A stretch of 10,442 nucleotides of DNA from Archaeoglobi archaeon (GTDB lineage: Archaea > Halobacteriota > Archaeoglobi > Archaeoglobales > Archaeoglobaceae). Each line of letters opens with the position of its first letter. The first letter of the stretch is position 1. The notes beneath the pieces are model-generated. The model was given only the letters and a program-made list of their open reading frames with translations, ran no database searches and was not told the origin of the DNA. Below are positions 6,136-10,442 of the stretch, piece by piece. The translations under genes were made by a program, and so were the position numbers. The stretch lies in the NCBI GenBank assembly GCA_029259455.1, contig JAPDIT010000043.1, forward strand, positions 1 through 10,442, in the 5' to 3' direction.

Positions 6136-7035
6136 TCATCTGAGATGTATGCAGTCTCCCACGTGGATTTTTCTACCATCAACGACGAGAGAGCCGTCTT
6201 CAGCTATGGATTCCGCAACCCCCTCGATTACACCAGAGGGCATAATTACCCTCACCTTCTTGCCGATTGTGGAACACCGCTTTTCAATTTCCCTCCTGAG
6301 TTCATCCCACGAACCGCTCAGAAGCTTTTGGTAGTTCTTCGAGAAGTTTCTAAGGACTAGCTCAAAAACTTCCTTTCTGGACATATCGAACAGCTCAGAT
6401 ACAGAAATCCCGTTTTCTGGAGCGGGATTTTCCACATTAATACCGATTCCTATTATTAACAGCGGCCTTTCAACCTCGCCATGAAGTTCGGAAAGAATTC
6501 CGCACACCTTTCTGCCATGAATTAAAACATCATTTGGCCACTTTATCTCCGTTTCGGGAACTGATTCTGCAACGCTCAATCCTGCAATGAGTGTAAGCTT
6601 GGGTAAATCGGAGTAATCGAGTGGTGGTGAAAGTGTTATGGAGAAGTACAACCCACCTTCATCGCTCAACCACCTTCTCCCATACCTCCCTCTGCCCGCT
6701 GTCTGCCTGTTGGCGAAGAATAGAACACTCGGTTTGCCATACTCCCTCGCTCTTGTGTTCGTGGAATCAGTCACGTCATAAAAATGAATCTCATCAAAGC
6801 CATTTTCGAAGGCTATCCTTGCAACCATGTAGGGGTTTAGCTCTTTTTCCCCGATTATTCTGTACCCGCTCGCATCAGATTCAATTTGGATGCCGTTCTC
6901 CTTTAACTTCTGCACGGCCTTCCAAACAGCAGTCCTTGTAATCCCAAGCTCCCTTCCAAGCTCTTCTCCAGATGCTGGCTTTTCAGACAAAGTCCTGTAG
7001 ATTCTGTAGTCCGTTGACCCTCTTGAAATTTGCAT
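6136..7035 (-). CDS. birA: Bifunctional biotin-[acetyl-CoA-carboxylase] ligase / biotin repressor
   Basis: BirA joins biotin to a lysine of biotin-carrier proteins through biotinyl-AMP; long forms also bind DNA. From the ATG at 7035 the protein has 299 residues. A winged helix occupies about 8-62, with helix-turn-helix GEELGRELGITRTAVWKAV (23-41). The ligase domain shows the biotinyl-AMP loop GRGRYGRRW (114-122), KWPNDV (165-170), GRKVCGILSE (174-183) with the conserved lysine, and GIGINV (196-201). A C-terminal SH3-like domain ends at HLR. Thus it is the repressor-type enzyme, yet no biotin synthesis or transport gene lies nearby, so its targets are elsewhere or it controls itself. An in-frame TTG at 7062 would add nine residues including four histidines; I reject it because ATG is available and a weak TATA-like TAATTT lies about 29 bases upstream. 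Confidence 0.93.
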   Translation of the reverse strand: MQISRGSTDYRIYRTLSEKPASGEELGRELGITRTAVWKAVQKLKENGIQIESDASGYRIIGEKELNPYMVARIAFENGFDEIHFYDVTDSTNTRAREYGKPSVLFFANRQTAGRGRYGRRWLSDEGGLYFSITLSPPLDYSDLPKLTLIAGLSVAESVPETEIKWPNDVLIHGRKVCGILSELHGEVERPLLIIGIGINVENPAPENGISVSELFDMSRKEVFELVLRNFSKNYQKLLSGSWDELRREIEKRCSTIGKKVRVIMPSGVIEGVAESIAEDGSLVVDGRKIHVGDCIHLR

Positions 7036-7059
7036 GATGTGATGATGATGCGTTTCCTG

Positions 7060-7072
7060 CAAATTACTTTTT
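7060..7072 (-). promoter_or_regulatory. Possible TATA box of birA
   Basis: AAAAAGTAATTTG on the minus strand is a weak match centred about 29 bases before the birA ATG. The intervening CATCATCATCACATCATG repeat, which covers the start codon, could be a binding site, but no convincing palindrome for the BirA helix-turn-helix is seen. Confidence 0.35.
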
Positions 7073-7120
7073 CCACATGGCTTTTCGAATCATCCTACAC
7101 ACAGCCTTCAAGCCACCGCA

Positions 7121-7132
7121 AAAAATTTTAAG
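7121..7132 (+). promoter_or_regulatory. TATA box of the DUF22 gene
   Basis: AAAAATTTTAAG is centred about 25 bases before the ATG at 7153, as for a leaderless message. A perfect palindrome, TAATTAATTA (7141-7150), lies at the expected transcription start and could be an operator or simply AT-rich start DNA. Confidence 0.6.
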
Positions 7133-7152
7133 GTTTGAGTTAATTAATTATT

Positions 7153-8448
7153 ATGAAACTCAGGACTGTTTACTGGAAGTTTGATGGAGATTTTAGGCCT
7201 GAGGAGAGGTTTGCCGAGATATCATCTGCATACTTCAAAACTGCAAGCACCGCTTACTGGAAGCTGCTTGTGTCCAAGCAGGAAGTTGAAGTCAAGAAGG
7301 GAAGACCAGTTATAATAAAGGTCAGAAAGATTGAACTACCTTCAAAAACCGCCGTCTCTCCGCTCTCGATTCAAAGGCACGCGCTGGGGACAGTTGTTGA
7401 TGTTTACGGAGAGAGATTTTTCAGAGTTGAGGAACAGAAGAACATTTCATCGGTGGTTTTCTTGCCTGTTGAGGATGGCACAGTTGAGATTGACGATCTG
7501 CTTGGTGTTGTCAAAGTGTACCCGATGAATGTTGTTCCTGCGGAGAATGTGGGGGTTATAACGGCTCCTGAAGTTGCAGTCCCACTCAAGGAGCAGGAGG
7601 CAAACCTCGTTTTTAAGAAGGACGAGGAGGTTGTAAGGGAGAGAAGAAAACTGAAGGAGTACTGGTACCGCAGGTGGCATGTAGGCGAGTGGTATCCGCT
7701 GATAGCGAGAGAAGACGTGGAGGTGAGAAAAGGAGAAGTCACAAGGGTGAGAATCGAGAATCTGGAGCTGCCTGAGAACACAATTCCTGTTCCAATGGCC
7801 ATTATGACTCACGCGATGGGCACGGTGATTGACATAGCCCACATGGGGAGGCCAAGAGCTGTCGAGGAGAGGAAGTTGATAACGCATGCCGTGTTCGCTC
7901 CAGCGTTTGACGGCAAAATCGAGAGGGGAGATCTGTTAGGAATCCTGAACGTTTACTACATTTCCTCCGGAGAGAGGTCGATAAGAATATTTCAGCATCT
8001 GACAGGAAGAGTCGAGGCCAACCATGTTTACTGGAAGGATGAAAAGGTGAAGAGGAAAAGGATAATGGTCACCCCCTTCAGCTTCAAGAGGAGCAGCATA
8101 GGGAGGTTCGAGCCTGTGATTGCCGAGGAGAGCGTTGAGCTTGGGGAAGGAGAGTTAGAAGTGATAAAAATCAGAGACCTTGAATTCCCGTCGGGGACGA
8201 TAACCCAGCCGTTAACGTCGTTCAACCACGCTTACGGCAGCATTATTGACCTCGCAGCCTTCTCACCACCAAAAATGGTGGAAGAGGACAGAGTGGTGAC
8301 GCATGCGGTAGTTATGTCTCCAAAAGGCGGTAGAATTGAGAAGGGAGACTTGCTTGGTGCCGTGGCTGTGTACAACGTCTCAGTTCTCAGAGAGCCGGAG
8401 TTTCTCATTTCAAAGTACAGAGAGCTGATGATAAGGGCGGAGCAATGA
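7153..8448 (+). CDS. Protein of three DUF22 repeats, archaeal, unknown function
   Basis: The 431-residue soluble protein consists of three homologous units at about 36-127, 181-272 and 319-411. Each runs: a beta-rich start with a basic or acidic VEVKKG-like turn, IELPS/LELPE/LEFPS, then a histidine signature (RHALGTVVDV, THAMGTVIDI, NHAYGSIIDL), a VEE segment, a second block (SSVVFLP, THAVFAP, THAVVMSP), and DDLLGVV, GDLLGIL or GDLLGAV before a tyrosine. This matches the archaeal domain DUF22, which Pfam describes from memory as occurring in one to three copies in proteins of unknown function. The units are joined by linkers of about 50 residues with YWK/YWY motifs (7, 35, 170, 293). There is no signal peptide or membrane segment. 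Conserved His76, His220 and His359, with His245 and His384, suggest a metal or ligand site; repeat 1 lacks the second His. It lies 28 bp before argD on the same strand. Confidence 0.85.
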   Translation: MKLRTVYWKFDGDFRPEERFAEISSAYFKTASTAYWKLLVSKQEVEVKKGRPVIIKVRKIELPSKTAVSPLSIQRHALGTVVDVYGERFFRVEEQKNISSVVFLPVEDGTVEIDDLLGVVKVYPMNVVPAENVGVITAPEVAVPLKEQEANLVFKKDEEVVRERRKLKEYWYRRWHVGEWYPLIAREDVEVRKGEVTRVRIENLELPENTIPVPMAIMTHAMGTVIDIAHMGRPRAVEERKLITHAVFAPAFDGKIERGDLLGILNVYYISSGERSIRIFQHLTGRVEANHVYWKDEKVKRKRIMVTPFSFKRSSIGRFEPVIAEESVELGEGELEVIKIRDLEFPSGTITQPLTSFNHAYGSIIDLAAFSPPKMVEEDRVVTHAVVMSPKGGRIEKGDLLGAVAVYNVSVLREPEFLISKYRELMIRAEQ

Positions 8449-8458
8449 ACTTAATAAC
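8449..8458 (+). promoter_or_regulatory. Possible TATA box of argD
   Basis: ACTTAATAAC lies in the 28-bp gap after the DUF22 stop, centred about 23 bases before the argD ATG. It would let argD be read as a leaderless message as well as by readthrough from the DUF22 gene. No ribosome-binding site is seen before argD, which favours the leaderless view. Confidence 0.5.
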
Positions 8459-8476
8459 TCAAGCAAAATTTTTTCC

Positions 8477-9604
8477 ATGGACTGGATGGAGAGGGAGAGG
8501 AAGTTCATCCTGCAGACCTACACCAGGCAGGAAGTGGTAATTGAGAGGGGTGAGGGCTGTTACGTTTACGATGTGAACGGAAAAAAGTACCTCGATCTGG
8601 TGGCAGGGATAGCGACGGTGAGCATAGGTCACTGCAACCCTCAGCTTGTTGAGAGGCTGAAAAAGCAGCTTGAAAAGCTAATACACGTCTCGAATCTCTA
8701 CTACACAATCCCCCAGATAGAACTTGCGGAGAAGCTTCATGAAATAACTGGAATGGACAAGTTCTTCTTCTGCAACAGTGGGACTGAAGCTGTTGAGGCC
8801 GCTCTGAAGTTTGCGAGAAAAGCTACTGAAAGGAAAAAATTCATATCGTTCACCGGTGACTTTCATGGCAGAACAATGGGTTCTCTATCCGTCACGCACA
8901 AAGAGAAGTTCAGAAAACCGTTCGAACCGCTGATAAGTCCGGTTGAGTTTGCCAAGTTCAACAATGCTGAAGATCTGGAAAAAAAGGTTGATGACGAGAC
9001 TGCAGCGGTCATAATCGAGCTGATTCAGGGCGAGGCGGGTGTTTATCCGGCAAAAAAGGAGTTCGTAGAGGTTTTAGATGAGCTGAGGGAGAAGCACGAA
9101 TTCCTGCTTATCGTTGACGAAGTCCAGACAGGGTTCGGCAGGACAGGAAGGTGGTTCGCAAAGGAGATATACGGGCTTGAGCCGGACATGATGACCATGG
9201 CCAAAGCAATGGGTTCTGGAGTGCCAATAGGTTGTTGCGCTCTGAAAGAAGATGTTGCAGAAAAAATACAGGCCGGAGACCACGGTTCAACGTTCGGTGG
9301 GAATCCTATTGCCTGCACGGCTGCGCTTGCCACGGTTGATGTAATTGAGAAAGAGAAGCTGGTTGAGAACTCAGCCAGAGTGGGAGAGTACTTTACCGAG
9401 AGACTCAGAGAACACTTTGAGAACGTTGCGGGTGTAGGATTGATGATCGGATTTGACGTGAACAATGCACCAGAGTTCGTCAGAAAATGTCTGGAAAACG
9501 GATTGCTTGTAAACAACACCTCTGAAAACAGAATTCGCTTGGTGCCACCACTTATAATTACCGAAAGGGAAGTTGATGAGGCTATGGAAATAATGACCAA
9601 GTAA
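8477..9604 (+). CDS. argD: Acetylornithine aminotransferase (class III, PLP-dependent)
   Basis: ArgD moves an amino group between N-acetylornithine and 2-oxoglutarate in arginine synthesis; archaeal forms may also act in lysine synthesis (LysJ role). The 375-residue protein has the class III aminotransferase features: FCNSGTEAVEAALKFAR (98-114) and FHGRT (129-133) for the cofactor phosphate and ring, VDEVQTGFGRTG (213-224) with Asp214 against the pyridine nitrogen, and MAKAMGSGVPIG (241-252) with Lys243 as the PLP Schiff-base lysine. HGSTFGGNPIAC follows as usual. The length is slightly short for the family but complete. Start: ATG at 8477, with a second Met three codons on; both fit. It follows the DUF22 gene by 28 bp. 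Its TAA (9602-9604) almost touches the 3' end of the 5S rRNA gene on the other strand. Other arg genes are not in the window. Confidence 0.93.
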   Translation: MDWMERERKFILQTYTRQEVVIERGEGCYVYDVNGKKYLDLVAGIATVSIGHCNPQLVERLKKQLEKLIHVSNLYYTIPQIELAEKLHEITGMDKFFFCNSGTEAVEAALKFARKATERKKFISFTGDFHGRTMGSLSVTHKEKFRKPFEPLISPVEFAKFNNAEDLEKKVDDETAAVIIELIQGEAGVYPAKKEFVEVLDELREKHEFLLIVDEVQTGFGRTGRWFAKEIYGLEPDMMTMAKAMGSGVPIGCCALKEDVAEKIQAGDHGSTFGGNPIACTAALATVDVIEKEKLVENSARVGEYFTERLREHFENVAGVGLMIGFDVNNAPEFVRKCLENGLLVNNTSENRIRLVPPLIITEREVDEAMEIMTK

Positions 9605-9607
9605 AAA
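9603..9607 (-). terminator. T5 terminator of the 5S rRNA gene
   Basis: The minus strand reads TTTTT directly after the 3' strand of helix I. The same bases supply the last A residues of the argD stop codon region, so the terminator is built into the end of the convergent gene. Confidence 0.55.
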
Positions 9608-9728
9608 GCCGACGGTTTCCGCGATTCCCGTGCCCTCTCGGAGCACAGTACTACGCGGAACGGAGCGGGGCTTAACTTCCGGGTTCGGAATGAGACCGGG
9701 TGTTTCCCCCGCCCTATGACCGTCGGCA
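9607..9728 (-). rRNA. rrf: 5S ribosomal RNA
   Basis: Read on the minus strand, the segment has the universal loop B/C region CCGAACCCGGAAGTTAAGCCC (9674-9694) and GTAGTACTG of the D/E arm. The ends pair as helix I, GCCGACGGT (9719-9727) with ACCGTCGGC (9608-9616). The length is about 122 nt, normal for archaeal 5S. The ends are set by helix I and may be off by a base or two. No 16S, 23S or tRNA gene is adjacent, so 5S is a separate transcription unit here, as is known for Archaeoglobus. It has its own TATA box and T-run. Confidence 0.96.
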
Positions 9729-9746
9729 TTTACTGTTAAGCTCCGA

Positions 9747-9757
9747 GTTATTTAAGG
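9747..9757 (-). promoter_or_regulatory. TATA box of the 5S rRNA gene
   Basis: CCTTAAATAAC on the minus strand is centred about 25 bases before the 5S 5' end, which is ideal archaeal spacing without any leader. The first bases of the box are also the TAA stop (9752-9754) of the membrane protein gene. Confidence 0.75.
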
Positions 9758-10222
9758 ATTTTGGTCGCCGAGAATGCGCTCTTCTATGGTAATTTTTCTG
9801 GAGAACTTCTCCCGTACATCCTGTTTCATGAGATACCATATGATAAGCAGGTTGACCGCAATTTCAAAAGCTGCCAGAGGCTGAACGAAGAAGAGAAATA
9901 TGCTGTAAACTACGTTAAACCCCGCTATGAGGACTGCAAGAATTCTTCCCCACTCTTTAAGTGTAAAAAGACCGAAACCGGCCAGCAAATAAACGAATCC
10001 GAACAATGCTGCCACATACGACACCATTTCGTAAGTCATTTCTATGTTTTCTTTGGTGGTTGTGATGTTACCAAAAGATTGATTCAGATACTTCCCGTAT
10101 TCCTCAACGAAAACTGAGTAGGATTCCTCCTTTGTGGAAATAAGAACGACACCCGTAACAAAGGCAAAAGAACCGATAAGAAGAAAAACGATTGAGAGTA
10201 CTGTGACACCAAGAGGGCACAT
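9752..10222 (-). CDS. Small integral membrane protein with four predicted helices
   Basis: From the ATG at 10222 this is a 156-residue membrane protein. Hydrophobic stretches lie at about 5-29, 67-87, 92-112 and 115-133. The loop after the first helix (30-66) is acidic and carries NQS and NIT sequons, so it is probably outside the cell. The short loop KEWGR (89-93) and the basic, acidic tail VREKFSRKITIEERILGD (136-153) would be inside. No catalytic motif or known family can be named. I choose 10222 over in-frame ATGs at 10264 and 10288 because a strong TATA box sits 23 bases upstream, giving a leaderless start, and because the upstream codons read across that box. Its TAA lies within the 5S promoter, so transcription of this gene runs into the 5S gene. 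Confidence 0.7.
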   Translation of the reverse strand: MCPLGVTVLSIVFLLIGSFAFVTGVVLISTKEESYSVFVEEYGKYLNQSFGNITTTKENIEMTYEMVSYVAALFGFVYLLAGFGLFTLKEWGRILAVLIAGFNVVYSIFLFFVQPLAAFEIAVNLLIIWYLMKQDVREKFSRKITIEERILGDQNP

Positions 10223-10238
10223 GGAGCTTATGAAGGGG

Positions 10239-10250
10239 TTAAATATATAT
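10239..10250 (-). promoter_or_regulatory. TATA box of the membrane protein gene
   Basis: ATATATATTTAA on the minus strand is the strongest TATA match in the window, centred about 23 bases before the ATG at 10222. It decides the start codon of that gene. Confidence 0.7.
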
Positions 10251-10278
10251 TGTTTGCTGTTCATAGGGAAGGCGTGTC

Positions 10279-10440
10279 CTAATAACACCTCCTCACTACA
10301 TTAAAGTAGAACACAAACATCCTGCAAAACCTGTTCCAGCACTCTAAAGCCCTTCTCCACCTTAGACTTCCAAACCTTTTCTCTCTCCTCTTGAAATTCA
10401 CAGTAATCGAGCAGAAGAAAATCTTAGCCCTTTGCTTGAA
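10279..10440 (-). mobile_element. Probable C-terminal end of a transposase, cut by the window edge
   Basis: An open minus-strand frame enters from the window edge and ends with TAG at 10279-10281 after 53 residues. The end is very basic and aromatic: SITVNFKRREKRFGSL, RRALECWNRFCRM, FVFYFNVVRR. A basic stretch followed by a W/F-rich helix and FYFN-like ending resembles the C terminus of DDE transposases of archaeal insertion sequences, where an FYNF-type motif ends the catalytic domain. The catalytic residues would lie beyond the edge, so neither the family nor intactness can be judged. The element end, if present, should lie between the TAG and the TATA box at 10250; no inverted repeat can be defined from one end. 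It could instead be an unrelated basic protein. Confidence 0.4.
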
Positions 10441-10442
10441 AG

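Noticed and set aside
7036..7062. HHHH near the N terminus of BirA as a natural His tag or metal site
   Set aside because: It is upstream of the first ATG and would be translated only from a TTG; probably untranslated DNA.
9043..9729. A 228-codon minus-strand ORF spanning the 5S gene and the end of argD
   Set aside because: Its first part is a translation of 5S rRNA and the rest is antisense to argD; the serine-rich composition is typical of a reversed coding strand.

Overview
This window is chromosomal DNA from a hyperthermophilic euryarchaeon, most likely Archaeoglobus fulgidus or a close relative. The evidence is archaeal TATA-type promoters about 25 bases before many start codons with no leader, a tRNA-Asp split by an intron with a bulge-helix-bulge splice motif, a stand-alone 5S rRNA gene, a tungsten-type aldehyde:ferredoxin oxidoreductase, an archaeal DHH phosphoesterase, and a three-repeat DUF22 protein. 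The species is inferred from gene content; no search was run.

Left part (1-2274) is a decay zone. It holds the end of an unknown gene (+), a broken putative zinc-ribbon ORF (-), about 340 bp of AT-rich DNA without genes that carries a 19-bp tandem duplication, and a long-chain acyl-CoA synthetase gene (-) broken by about ten single-base frameshifts and one stop codon. The core motifs of the synthetase can still be read, so inactivation looks recent, unless the sequence is poor there.

Middle part (2350-7035). An intron-containing tRNA-Asp(GUC) gene (+) with its own TATA box and T-run is followed by a 53-residue one-pass membrane microprotein (+). That gene runs tail-to-tail into a minus-strand operon: DHH phosphoesterase, then a four-cluster polyferredoxin, then a tungsten aldehyde:ferredoxin oxidoreductase. 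The coding regions overlap by 20 and 4 bp, so translation is probably coupled. Upstream on the same strand is birA, a bifunctional biotin ligase/repressor; the promoter of the DHH operon lies across the end of birA.

Right part (7036-10442). A divergent promoter region leads to a gene for a protein of three DUF22 repeats (+), then argD (+), the acetylornithine aminotransferase of arginine or lysine synthesis. The argD stop codon abuts the 3' end of the convergent 5S rRNA gene (-). Upstream of 5S is a small four-helix membrane protein (-), whose stop codon lies in the 5S TATA box. The window ends in what looks like the C-terminal end of a transposase (-).

No CRISPR array, toxin-antitoxin pair or defence island is visible. 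The least explained items are the DUF22 triplet, the coupling of a DHH nuclease-like enzyme to a tungsten oxidoreductase, and the heavily frameshifted synthetase.
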